From Phymatolithon calcareum (lineage: Eukaryota > Rhodophyta > Florideophyceae > Hapalidiales), in assembly GCA_977006965.1 (NCBI GenBank), contig OZ345366.1, positions 620,001 to 684,000 of the forward strand: 64,000 nt of DNA. Direction: 5' to 3'. The stretch's first letter is position 1, and each line of letters opens with the position of its first letter. Positions 42,035 through 53,900 of the stretch are shown piece after piece. The translations under genes were made by a program, and so were the position numbers. Under the pieces are notes generated by a model. It did not search any database and was not told the origin of the DNA. It saw only the letters and a program-made list of their open reading frames with translations.

Positions 42035-44325
42035 CTGAGAAGTTTTGGCTATTTCTTTCTTCGTGAACACCAAACTAGGGGCTTTCGTAATTCTATGTGG
42101 TTCTGTGAAACAAGCGCTTCTCCTATGGGCAATGTAGTGGATCTAAAGACTTTCTATAAGCACAACGCATGTATAGACTCTACCTGTACTGTAACGAACT
42201 ATCTGACAATGCTCTACTTCGACACATTTATCGTGTGTTCTCTACAAAGCTGTTCGGATAGAACAATAAATAAAACTCATTTTTCCCGCTGTCCCTGTCA
42301 CGAAAAATAGAGCTTTCAGCAAAGGATTCTGCATAGACACGCGGAATGGACAGTCAAGGATGAACAGCACAGCGATATGACGCAGAAACTGTGGGATCCG
42401 GTGGCACAAATAATGTCTCACGAGGGAAGCATATTAGGCATATGGGTCCCAACTCAACGGACGAGCATACGAGAAGGGATACCTTGGAGTCTACCCTCCT
42501 GTCTCACCAAGCAGCTCATTTATCGATGCAAGCATAGTATTGCATATTCAAGTTGCCAATCGAGACCATGCCCATAGCCATCAGTAATGTACTAGACGAG
42601 CTACATGTTCCGCACGGACGGGCTGAAAAGAGTAATCACCAGTTCAGAAGCGATTGCTTTCCGCTGGTTGCGCCATTGCATTGGACTGTTGCCAGAACCA
42701 GGAGGAGAGTTCCTGAAGACTTCTTGTCCAAATTCTGAGATTATAGACCCATTACGCCTACGGTGCAACGGGCGAACTTCCAGGCAACGAAAGCTCATAG
42801 TTCAGCTGGAATGTCGAACAGTAGTCTCATTTTTCCAAGAGAAGCCCAAAGTAGCACTTAGTTTTCAGAATTAGAAGATGTTTGTCGAGTGAGCAACTTT
42901 GTTTCCTCATTGAGGAAGACAAAGATTACAACCGGTCTATAGCTGATGGACTTGCTGGCCAAGGCTCAAAAAGAGGGTGTACTAGGCTTCACTAGAAAGA
43001 GGAAGTCCCATTGGCAGCTCTTACAGGGAGGTATTAATGGAGTCATATGTACATTAATCTTGGTCCAGAAAACGGCGGCGACGATACAGAAGAGACTTCG
43101 CGCGTAATTGTCCATGTTTTAGAACAACCACCACATCTTCATTCTTCGAAGTTGTCATTGATATTCCATGGCATTTTGCACTGAACTGGCCTTCTGTATT
43201 TTCTAACTTTTTAATTTAGAAAAATTCACATAAAAAAGTATGTTCTCCGACGGTGCATACGAGAAGCTATAGTGAGAATGCTCACCGTCTTGTCTGAGAA
43301 TCATTCGGCTCAGCGAAAAAGAAGCCCTAATCAGTTTAGGTTCGCAACCGGATGAATATATTCACGTAAGTCTTGGCTTTAAAGTGAGCATGTCGAACTT
43401 ATCCAACACGAGCAAGAAACGACAAATACGTTTTGCATTTAAGAATTTATTCCACCGCCGTTATACAGTAAAACAAATATCACCTCTAGACGTACTCTAA
43501 TTTCTGAACAATGAGCAGCTGTTTTCAAAGAGTTTCAGATGCTTACCTTTTACGTGAGCGATCTTTCCGCAATAATGAAAGAAAGAAAACATGTATCCTG
43601 CCCCAAACAGGTCCATTGTTACTGGTGACTGCTCGTTTGGAACGGGCCTCAACTGTTCAAGAGCCGAAACAGCATCATTATTTGCTAGTTTGGCTTCAGA
43701 TCTTCCTGTCCTGTAATGCACGCATATGCGCGCAGCAAAGGATCTCCTCGGTTGTTCTGCGCGGGACGTCCAGGAAGCAGGGAAATCGCTCGAGTGTTTG
43801 GCTTCTCCACAAGAAACCTTCGAAGCGCTGCTAACCTCACTTGAGGGAAATGCAGAGTACAATATAATAATATATTATATTATATTGTACTCTGCAAATA
43901 TATTATATTTTGGCTCTTGCACGGAACAACGTCCGTGATGCACGTTGGTCATGACCCACGTGCATCCGTACAGTTTGGGACTTTCAGACACTGCAATGGG
44001 TATCATAGAAATACGCTAAAATTTAACCACTGTTCTGTGCTGACAGGAAGAGAACGAAATCAGAATTTAATTCTGCGGTGGCTGTGGGCCAACTATAAAG
44101 ATATCGTTTTTCTATTCATACAGTACGTCAACCAATCTCAACGTCGGTCGCATCGCCCATCTGGAGCACTGTCGCCGACTACGGCCGATTATCAATTGAG
44201 GCAAACTTTGTTTTGCTCTTGTTCACCATCCCAGTTCTCATTGACGCTCCACGTGAGGGTCGACGATCAACTGCTCACCCGGACGTGAGCAATAAAGTTC
44301 ATCTGCATCGCCACAACGCGCGAAA
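42035..44325. other. intergenic upstream of methionine synthase
   Basis: There is no supported gene. An A/T hairpin lies at 43851-43896. A minus-strand open frame (43862-43530) ends at a good donor (AAAAG then GTAAGC) and could be an exon, but has no recognised homology. TACAGTA lies at about 44120, 206 bp before the methionine synthase start. Confidence 0.4.
43851..43896. repeat. 46-bp AT-rich hairpin
   Basis: TGCAGAGTACAATATAATA is followed after 8 nt by its exact complement, giving a 19-bp perfect stem. It could be a foldback element, an expanded AT palindrome, or a transcription-end structure; nothing chooses among these. Confidence 0.85.
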
Positions 44326-47300
44326 ATGGCTTCCGCTTCCGATTTGGAGCCTGCAATTTTCGCGGAGATTCGCGCCGTTCTCAATGAGCGCGTCATGACA
44401 ATTGACGGTGCCATGGGGACCATGATACAGAGATACAAGCTCAAGGAGGTGAGTTCTCATTCAATTCTGGATGATTTCAACAATGCAGATAATTATCAGA
44501 CCCTCTGACTCTTTATGTCACCGCCATCCTCTTTCTATTTTCGATTCGTATAGGACGATTTTCGAGGTGAACGCTACAAGGACAGTCCCTGTGACCTCAA
44601 GGGGAACAATGACCTTTTGTCCATCACTCGTCCAGACGTAATTCTCGAAATCCACGAGCAGTATCTGGAAGCAGGTGCCGACTTTCTGGAAACCAATACG
44701 TTTTCTGGTACCCGAATTGCGCAGGCCGATTATGAACTCCATCATGACCCGAAGGATGTCTTTGATATTAACTTCGAGTCGGCCAAGCTGGCCAGGCAGG
44801 CCTGTGATAAATTCGAGCAGAAGGACGGTCGTCGCCGATACGTTTGTGGTGCCATCGGACCGACCAACCGTACTCTTTCCATCTCTCCAGATGTCAATGA
44901 CCCTGCCTTTCGGAACATCACCTTCATGGAGGTCGTAGCGGCTTACGTCGAGCAAATTGACGGTCTTGTCAAGGGCGGCTCGGATGTTCTTCTTGTCGAG
45001 ACCATTTTTGATACCCTTAACGCCAAGGCTGCCCTTTTTGCTATTGAAGACTATTACATCGCACATCCTGACATCGAACGCAAGCCGATTTTCATCTCGG
45101 GAACCATCGTGGATATGAGCGGTCGCACCCTGTCTGGACAGACAACAGAAGCGTTTTGGATTTCTGTCTCACATGCAAAGCCTTTGGCCGTGGGTCTCAA
45201 CTGTGCATTGGGGGCCAAGGACATGCGTGCATACATCGAACGTCTCGGTCGCTGCTCCGATGCGTACATTATCTGTTATCCCAACGCTGGTCTTCCAAAT
45301 GCAATGGGAGGTTACGATCAGACTGCGAGTGAGATGGCTGCAGAACTGTCGCCTTTCAGTAAGGATAAGCTGTGTAACATTGTCGGTGGCTGTTGCGGAT
45401 CCACTCCTGCGCATATCGCGGCCATTGTTAAGGAGTTTTCCCAGCGTAAGCCGAAGCCGCCACCAAAACGTCTTTCGGAGCGCATGCGTTTGTCAGGATT
45501 GGAGCCTTTTGAACTGGACCCCGCTATGGTCAGGTTTGTCAATGTGGGGGAGCGTTGTAATGTCGCCGGATCCAAATTTTTCAAGAAGCAGGTTCTCGCT
45601 GGGAAATACGACAAAATGCTTGAAATTGCACTGAAGCAGGTGAATAATGGCGCCCAGGTCATTGATATCAATTTTGACGAAGGTCTGCTTGACTCTCATG
45701 CCACCATGCGGAAGTTTTGCAACCTGCTTGCAACAGAACCGGATGTTGCTAAAGTCCCGTTCATGATTGATTCGTCAAAGTTTGAAGTTGTTGAACAGGG
45801 TTTGCAATGCGTCCAAGGAAAGTGTATTGTCAATTCTATCTCACTGAAGGTGGGTGAAGAAGAGTTTTTGAGGCATGCGCGTCGTGTCAAGCAGTACGGA
45901 GCGGCTGTAGTCGTCATGGCATTCGACGAAGAGGGACAGGCGGCGACATGTGGAGATAAGGTGCGAATCTGTACACGGGCTTATAACCTCCTGGTCAATG
46001 AAGTCAAGTTCAACCCGAATGATATCATCTTTGATCCCAACATTCTCACAGTCGCCACAGGTATTGAAGAGCACAATAATTATGGTGTGGACTTTATAGA
46101 AGCCACAGAGGTTATCCGAAGAACGCTTCCAGGATGTCATATTTCTGGGGGTGTCTCTAATGTTTCGTTTTCCTTCCGTGGAAACAACGCACTGCGCGAA
46201 GCTATGCACTCTGCATTCCTGTTCCATGCTATTGGCAAAGGAATGGACATGGGTATCGTCAACGCTGGACTCATTCCTGTGTACACCGATATTCCGGAAG
46301 ACCTGCTGCTGCTGATTGAAGATGTATTGCTGAACAGGAATTCAGACGCAACTGAGGCCCTACTCAATAAATCGCTAAATATGGATCCGAAGAGCTCCCG
46401 CGCTGGACAGTCGGACGAAGAGCGCATGAAATGGCGCACTCTGCCACTTACTGAACGTCTCAGCCATGCTCTCGTCAAAGGAATTGATGAATTTATTGCG
46501 GATGATACAGAACTCGCTCGCCAAGATGCCAACAAGCCGCTTGACGTCATTGAAGGACCTCTGATGGATGGCATGAATATTGTTGGTGATTTGTTTGGAG
46601 CTGGTAAGATGTTTCTGCCGCAAGTGATCAAGTCTGCTCGTGTGATGAAGAAGGCTGTGGCTGTACTTATTCCATATATGGAAAAAGAAAAGGAGGCGGC
46701 AATTGCTGCTGCTCTTGCGCGTGGAGAGGCGGCTTCAGCCGATGATATGTATGCAGGCACGATGGTTATAGCTACTGTCAAGGGGGATGTACACGATATT
46801 GGAAAGAATATCGTGGCTGTTGTGCTTGGGTGTAACAACTATCGCGTAATCGATCTCGGTGTGATGTGTCCCATTGAGAAAATTCTTGATGCCGCTCGGG
46901 AGAACAATGCGGATATCATTGGACTCTCTGGACTCATCACGCCTTCTCTTGATGAAATGGTGTATGTCGCTGCCCGTATGGAGAAAGAGGGTCTGAAACT
47001 TCCGCTTCTCATCGGTGGTGCGACGACATCGAAAATGCATACTGCCGTCAAGGTCGCCCCACGATATTCCGGAGCCGCTGTGCATGTCCTTGATGCGTCC
47101 CGTGCCGTCACTGTCGTATCGTCTCTATTGGATGAGAAGAATCGCGAAGACTTTATGGAAGATATTGACGAAGAGTATGAGGAACTTCGAGAAGAACATT
47201 ACGCAGGACTTGAAGAACGCAAGTATATTTCTTTGTCGGAGGCGCGCGAAAAGAGGCTTATGATTGACTTTGAAGGCTCGGAGCCACCGCCAAGTCGCCC

Positions 47301-48255
47301 AGCAAAACTCGGGGTGCAAGTCTTTAACGATTATCCGCTGGAGTGTCTGCTCAAATACATTGATTGGAACCCCTTTTTCCAGACGTGGCAATTGCGCGGT
47401 AAGTATCCCAATAGAGGGTACCCGAAAATCTTTAATGATGAAAATGTTGGCAAGGAAGCCAGAAAGCTCTTTGACGAGGCAAACGAAGTGCTCGCAGACT
47501 ATGTGAAGAATAAGAAGTTGCGCGCAAATGGAGTTGTCGGTTTCTTCCCTGCAAACAGCGTCGGATTTGACGACATTGAGATGTATGCACCAGAAGACGA
47601 CGATGTGCGTGATAACCCAATCGGCGTTTATCGGACCCTTCGTCAGCAAGCGGAAAAGGAGGATGATGATGCACCATACTATGCGATGGCCGATTTTATC
47701 GCACCGAAAGAGTCTGGTGTGAAAGACTACATCGGAATGTTTGCTGTGGGAATTTTCGGTGCCGAAGACCTGATCAGGGAATATAAGGCGCAGTTGGACG
47801 ATTACAGTGTGATCATGTGTGAGGCGCTTGCGGATCGTATGGCTGAAGCGTTTGCGGAGAAGCTGCATGAAGAGGTTCGTAACAGCCCGGACCTTTGGGG
47901 GTACACAAAAGGTAATGAGAAACTGTCGCCGGAAGACCTGTTGAAAATTAAGTATACAGGCATCCGTCCGGCTCCGGGATACCCGTCGCAGCCGGATCAT
48001 ACGGAAAAGGAACTGATGTGGAAGCTGTTGCAGGCGAAGGAGAATTCAAACATTCGTCTTACGGAAAGTCACGCCATGATGCCCGCGGCTGCGGTGTCGG
48101 GGCAGTATTTCGCGCACGAACGGTCACAGTATTTTGCGGTTGGGAAAATCACAAAGGAACAGGCTATTGATTACGGGGAGAAGAGAAAGGGGTGGTCGCG
48201 ACAGACGACGGAGAAGTGGCTACGCCCTATTTTGTCGTACGACACGGAAATATAA
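44326..48255 (+). CDS. METH: Cobalamin-dependent methionine synthase
   Basis: The enzyme transfers methyl from 5-methyltetrahydrofolate through cobalamin to homocysteine, making methionine. Exon 1 is 44326-44448 and exon 2 is 44554-48255, separated by a 105-bp intron (GTGAGT...GTATAG), phase 0. The product is 1274 residues, against about 1227-1265 in bacteria and animals. The homocysteine domain covers about 10-335, with zinc ligands Cys258 (GLNC) and Cys321-Cys322 (GGCCG). The pterin domain covers about 350-640 ([16 protein letters not shown]). The cobalamin cap and Rossmann parts cover about 650-900, with the axial ligand His788 in DVHDIGK. The reactivation domain covers about 930-1274, with RPAPGYP at 1179. 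All domains appear intact. B12 dependence fits algae that get the vitamin from bacteria. The start is fixed by the fit of residues 20-45 to the family ([11 protein letters not shown]). Confidence 0.97.
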
Positions 48256-48637
48256 TTTAGGGGAAGGCGGTATTCCTGCCTGCCAATTTATTGTAGGACG
48301 GGAGAACATCTCTTGCATATCACACTTTTGAAGAGATGCCCTTGATGTCGACGGACGTAGTGTTTTATAGTTAATATCGTGCAGCAATCAAGTTGCCACC
48401 TTTGGGGGAGGATCCGCCGATGATGCTGCGGATGTACAGTGCAGTTCTAATCGTCATCTTCCGAGTACTATGAGCGACTTTAAAGTGAGAAATTGTGAAA
48501 GCCAGATCGATGTGATTTCAGTGGTATATGCATGCCGTCTAAAACCTAGGTGGTCATCAGAGTATTTATTGAAATTTGTAGTGCAAGCAATCCTTCTGCA
48601 TGTTTCATTTATACATTGTCGTTTAGTTGTCCTTCTT

Positions 48638-48994
48638 TCAACAATACGGTGCAAAGGAGCATCGCTCTTCCTCTTCATCCTCTTCTTCTGAACACTCACT
48701 CATAGGGATATCGCAGGGAGAATTGAAATAGGCAATACGAAAGGAGGAGCGATAACCAGCTTGAATGCGGTCGCCACACAGGGCACAAAATTCCGCTGTG
48801 CGCCACACAATTAACCTTCGTTCATCCAAAAAATGACACACAGTGAAGGCCACAATGGCGCACACACAGTTGAGAATAATACCAATAGACGCGGTGCCAA
48901 GAAGAGATGCCAGAATGGTCACACTGGTCAGTAGATGACATGCAAGCCGCAGCGGGAAGCCGATGAGTAATTTCTGACACATGCCGCGCGTCAT
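48638..48994 (-). CDS. small membrane protein, unknown
   Basis: A frame of 118 residues starts at an ATG and lies tail to tail with methionine synthase. Residues about 9-52 are almost wholly hydrophobic and could form two membrane helices (LACHLLTSVTILASLLGTAS, IGIILNCVCAIVAFTVCHFL). The soluble C-terminal half has CALCGDR, an aromatic basic stretch, and an acidic end (SECSEEEDEEEERC). The helix-loop-acidic tail layout and even composition suggest real coding. No family was recognised and no homologue was checked. Confidence 0.5.
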   Translation of the reverse strand: MTRGMCQKLLIGFPLRLACHLLTSVTILASLLGTASIGIILNCVCAIVAFTVCHFLDERRLIVWRTAEFCALCGDRIQAGYRSSFRIAYFNSPCDIPMSECSEEEDEEEERCSFAPYC

Positions 48995-50012
48995 GACAAT
49001 TGGACGTGCTGCCGGGCGGGCGGCGCAGCGGTTGGTCTACGTGACAACCATATATCGCGTTCCGCGGCACGCACTCCAAGCGACTCACGGGCGCGTGTGG
49101 CACGAATGTGGCGCGAGACGGCGGGCGGGCGGGCGGACGGAGGGGCGTCTGTGCGAGGGGCGCCGCTGCGTCGGAGGATGTGAGGAGTGTCGCAGTGAGG
49201 GTCGCGCGCCACAACTGGCGGCGAGCATCACAGACGGTTGTGGAAATGTCGCGAGGATAATCTTTCGGAAAATTGGAGCGTGCTATAGGTTCACGACGAC
49301 GCGGCGTGGAATTTTGGACAAACAGACGTGAGGAGGTGAGGGAGGTTGAGGTAACGGAAACGAGGGGATGGGCGAGAGTGTGCGGACGTGGGCAGGCAGG
49401 GCGATGTACGGCGTTTGCAGGACGCCGCGATGCATGCATGGCTGTGAAGTGGACGTGAGATTGTGTGCCAAGGGTCGTGTTCCAGGATGGACGGACCGGT
49501 TGGACTGCGACTTCGGGCCGGTCCGAGATGTCAGTGGATGTGCAGGACGGGTTGCGCGCGTGACGCGAAGGGTTGATTTGGGGGATGCGGCGTGGTAGGG
49601 GAGATGGCGGGAGGCGGGCAGATCGGTGGGAATATGGAAGGGGCGCGGTGGGGCGCGGTGTGGGTTTGTGTCATGTGTCGGGGAAACGTGATGGCAGTTT
49701 GTCGTATGGACAGAAAGTTTGGGCGGTGTGTTCCTTGGGTTCTTAGGGAAAATAGCAGTGCCAATAGAGTGGACGAAGGTATTGATGGTACTAATAAAGA
49801 GTTCTGGTTTATTGGTTCTGTGCATTTAGGATTGGTTAGCAGCATGAAGAAAGGCAACGAATTTCAAAAACAAACAAACAAACACAAGCATGAAGGATGT
49901 ATAGAATTCGTCGACACAGAGGCTGCTTTGGTGCGACCATACTTGAAGTATGTCACACATTGTGATAACCAGAACGATCTACAAACAAACATAGCTCTGA
50001 AGTCCGTCTGTC
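48995..50012. other. GC-rich intergenic region
   Basis: Between 49000 and 49650 the plus strand is strongly G-rich, producing long but repetitive frames on both strands. None resembles a protein. It probably holds the promoter of the 48994 gene and the 3' region of the 50013 gene. Confidence 0.4.
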
Positions 50013-50915
50013 TCAACGTCTCGTACGCGAGCGCGAGCGCGAACGTCTGCTAACAACATCGAAGACACGCGAATGGTTACTCTCCCTCTCCCGATCGCGA
50101 ACCTGTCTCTTCAAATTATCCAAAACGCGCTTAAGTTTTCGATTCGGCCATTCCTTCGTCAACTTCAATTCACGCAACGTATAAGAGCAAGCAATATTCG
50201 CCGATCGACTCTTATAAACGCCCAACGCCGTAAGGAAATCCGCCTTAAAATTGGCGATAATCCTCACACCATACTGTGCACAAATATTATGCAAAGCATA
50301 CAAAACCCGTTGACAATCCTTGACATCATTGAAATCACGACAATAAATGCAAATCAGATGTGTTTCACTCATTTTGTTGTACGTACAAACCTTGCAACAA
50401 CCACCAAGTCGTCCCTCCATATTCGCCGCACAAATATCTGCCCATAACTGATCGACCACATCCACAGGTGCAAATACCATCCATTTACCACACACATGTC
50501 CATGTCGAGTGGCTAATGCATAGAGTGATTGCATGAATGCCTTTCGTTCCGCCGTCGGAATGAGTTCAGTTGACGCACGATACTTCCAATACTCTAGATG
50601 CTGCGCACCCTTGCGTAGGAAGCCGGATTTGTCTTCGATTTTCACACGACCACGTTCACTCCATTGTGTCGAACGCGTCAGGAGCCAGCCTTGCTTGCGC
50701 TCCTCTTCCGTCCAGCGACCGGTGGGTCGAGACGGTTCGCGGGAGGGGGATCGATGACGGGAGGCTCGACGCGCGGCACGACGCGCCTCGCGCGCCTCCT
50801 GCTCGCGCAGACGGTCGCGCTCGGCGTGACGGGCTGCGCGTTCGGCGCGACGCTGTTCGCGACGTTGTTGACGACGCAGTTCCTTCTCCTCCTCACGGGT
50901 GAGCGCGCGCGCCAT
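50013..50915 (-). CDS. BLES03/DUF1917-domain protein with charged and RS ends
   Basis: The protein is 300 residues from an ATG at 50915. Residues 1-60 are an Arg/Glu/Ala-rich helix (KELRRQQRREQRRAERAARH), followed by a short RS-like stretch (ASRHRSPSREPSR). Residues about 95-255 match the BLES03 (UPF0696, DUF1917) fold, which is related to eIF4E in structure: GKWMVFAPVDVVDQLWADIC, LGGCCKVCTY, HLICIYCRDFNDVKDCQRVL, then FKADFLTALGVYKS where the family has YKTD-like residues. The C-terminus is basic and ends SRRSRSRSRTRR. Family members have no settled function, and the RS tail points to nuclear RNA-related work. There are no introns. TACTGTA lies about 140 bp before the start. Confidence 0.78.
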   Translation of the reverse strand: MARALTREEEKELRRQQRREQRRAERAARHAERDRLREQEAREARRAARRASRHRSPSREPSRPTGRWTEEERKQGWLLTRSTQWSERGRVKIEDKSGFLRKGAQHLEYWKYRASTELIPTAERKAFMQSLYALATRHGHVCGKWMVFAPVDVVDQLWADICAANMEGRLGGCCKVCTYNKMSETHLICIYCRDFNDVKDCQRVLYALHNICAQYGVRIIANFKADFLTALGVYKSRSANIACSYTLRELKLTKEWPNRKLKRVLDNLKRQVRDRERESNHSRVFDVVSRRSRSRSRTRR

Positions 50916-53900
50916 GCTGCTGCCGCGACGGCGACTGCGAGTCGATCACGACGCCTTCCCCTTCGATGCCACCGGCGGAGGGACTGGGTGGATAAGAGGG
51001 TGGGAAGCTTATGGTTGGTGGGATGAATGGATGGATGGTTGGATGGTTAGGGTGCTACTGTAGCTGGGAGATGATTTGTCACGAGGGCAGCTGCGGAAGT
51101 GCGGCCGCTTTTTGCATGCATCGTGTGTGTGCGTGTGTGTGTGTGCCGGTAAATGCATGCGGGAATGTGTATGCTGAGATAGATTCATTCATAGATTGAT
51201 AAGTGTTTGAGTCGGTTTGTTGCCATGTCATCGAGCGCGGATCATCAAATGTGCGTTTCATAGTTTACTTCAATTCCCGCACAGTTGTCATATGGAATAT
51301 GGATTCCGACATATATTTATGGTATATCACTTCCGAGGGTTTCGTGTCGGGCCAATGCTGCTCATCGCTTCGCAACTGTTGATCCAGATTGATAGATAAA
51401 TTAACTTTATGTCCAAGCAAGGAAAGCAACTGCTTTTGGATGTGGCGCCTTTACGGAGGTGAGTGATGCCTGTCTGATTAGGGTACGTATGATACAGCAG
51501 TTCTTGAGGGAGCGAGAGAAGACGCACCCACCCACCCACATGATGGTGCTCGCAAGCCGGGGCGAGCAAGGAAGAAGCATTGCATCCTGCGCTGAAGCGC
51601 GGGCGCGCATGAAGGCGAGGACCTAGCAGCCCGCTCGAAACCGCTCTGCACTGTGATCCCAAAGGTTGCCGCGAATTTAATTGAATGTAATTGCCGATCG
51701 ATCGTTCACTATTTTTTGGCCGTTCGGACGGAAATGCTGTCATAAACATGGACGACGGCAAAGACCAATTCTGACTCTCAGGGCGTGCTCGCGCGCTCGT
51801 TCGCGCAGTGAAACATTACCACGTTGCGAGTGAACAATGTATCTCCTAATCAACTTGGGGTCCCAGAATCAGGCAGAACGTTCGCCGTCCTGCTTGCAAA
51901 CCCCGCGGCATCACCGCCCACTGCACATTGTACAGTACAATCGTCGTCCACACGGCAGAGACGGTCGCCGCCACTGTCCCACTCCGTTCCGCTTTCCGTG
52001 CGAGCACGTGTAGCCCGAGTCGCAGATCCGCCTGTATATATCGCCGTGTATACCACGACGTACAGTCAGCCAAATCTCGCTGCTTTGCGCCGCTACTGTA
52101 GCACAACACAGATGTGCTGTCTGTGCCCTCGCCGTGCTGGCTGATTTCGTGCACGATTCTTCCGTGCAGACTGTATTCTGATCGCTGCCCTTCGTTGCCG
52201 CACAGCTGCTCTGTGTCGCCTTGTTTCTCAAACAGAATGCAGTGTTTCATGTGTTAGGCACGGTGTGCTCCGTAGTGTATTGTGTTGTGCATCCGTAATG
52301 CAATCTACTTTCATCGACATCGTCTGAGTGTGTACTGTAGTAAGACTGGCAAGGAGGATAGGAATGCCAAACTCCGTACCACTTGCATTAATTGAATATT
52401 GTACTCACGACGGACGGCGTAATCTGGATTACAGACTTAACATTACTGCGGGTCCCATAGTGCACTTGACATTGCTATAATCGAAGTGTTTGCGCCTCCC
52501 CGTCCTGATTTTCATCATCATCACCAGCACACAGTTTCTACTGTAACAGCAGCATGCAGGGCATATTAAATCGCCCAGAGATGTGTTATCCACAGAGTTG
52601 AATGCGGTGTGTTCCTCATCACCGTACTCTCTGGACATGGTTTGCTGTGTTACTTTGTTCATGACCTCAAACATATTCTCCACTTGCACAGAGCACAGTG
52701 ATTCTTGCAGCGACAGTGCACACTGCAAACCGTCACCCCTCGTCTGGTACCCCAGCTCGTAAGCAACACATTTGCTTAAGTGCCTCCACAAGAAGAGCAC
52801 TTGACGAAGTCCTTGCCATGTTTGAAGCGGCCAAGGCTGCGGCCGAAACATAAAGTCATCCGGTCCACTTCCCGTCGACTACGCGTGACACAGTACAGTG
52901 GAATATTTTTCCCCTAGAGGCCCAATTATGGGCCAGAAGTAGTTTTGATACTCCACGACTTCATGTCGCACCGGACCATGCTTACGTTCAACCAAGAAAG
53001 ACCCTGTACGTGGCCCTATGACCTTCGCAAGGTTGCCCCAAGCGTCTGCAGCCTCGTTCCCTCCCGAATTACTCGCATCTGCAGATTTGCATAATATTTC
53101 TCACTTCCAACAGTACTCCTGTATGCAGCTTGCATTCATGTTCAACTTCTGTTTTCACCTTCGATGACTATCTGTTTTTCAAAACAGATCCTCGTTAATC
53201 TTTCTCGTGCTCTCCCTAATTGGTCAACACTCCAACCCTTGCTCTCTACCTGAAACTCAATTCGTCCCGCCCCCTGTCCATCGATCGTGATCACACAACG
53301 CCCCCCATGCGCAGAGTTAACTGACGGTCGCCAATCTTGCCCTTCGCCACAATCTCTCCGAAATCCGCTTTGACAAGTTGCAATATTTATAGCACTGCTG
53401 TACAATCTACCTCGCAGCACATCTCTGTCGTCTGCATATGCGGTCCAAGTGCAATTCAATTCGATTTTAATGATGAAGTAGAAGAAATGTAGATTTTTAT
53501 TTAAAAGATATCAACGCGTCTGCAGACGCATGGGGCAACTTTGCGAGAGCCAAGAGGCCCTGGGTATCGTTTGCGAAGAGCGGATACGGCGCGATCTGGT
53601 GGGATACAAAAAACACTTCTGGCCCATAATTGGGCTACGAGGGGGAAACTACACCGCTGTACTGTGTCACGCGGAGTCAGCTGGTTGTCTTTCAGTGGGC
53701 TTCATTTGGCTAGGGGGGTTCAGTTGCAGCCGCAGAGTTTTAGAATGATGAGTCGACTATCTAATGGATCTACTGTTCAAGTTAAGATTGTCCAACGTTC
53801 TTTCGGCACCGTTACAGCCTCATGTGATACTTTTTTTTGAGCAAAGTTTATTTAAAAGCCCCACAGACTTCCGAAGATACGGGCAAGGCTTCCTCAGTTG

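Noticed and set aside
47125-48000. 291-codon minus ORF inside methionine synthase
   Set aside because: It is antisense to a fully conserved exon.
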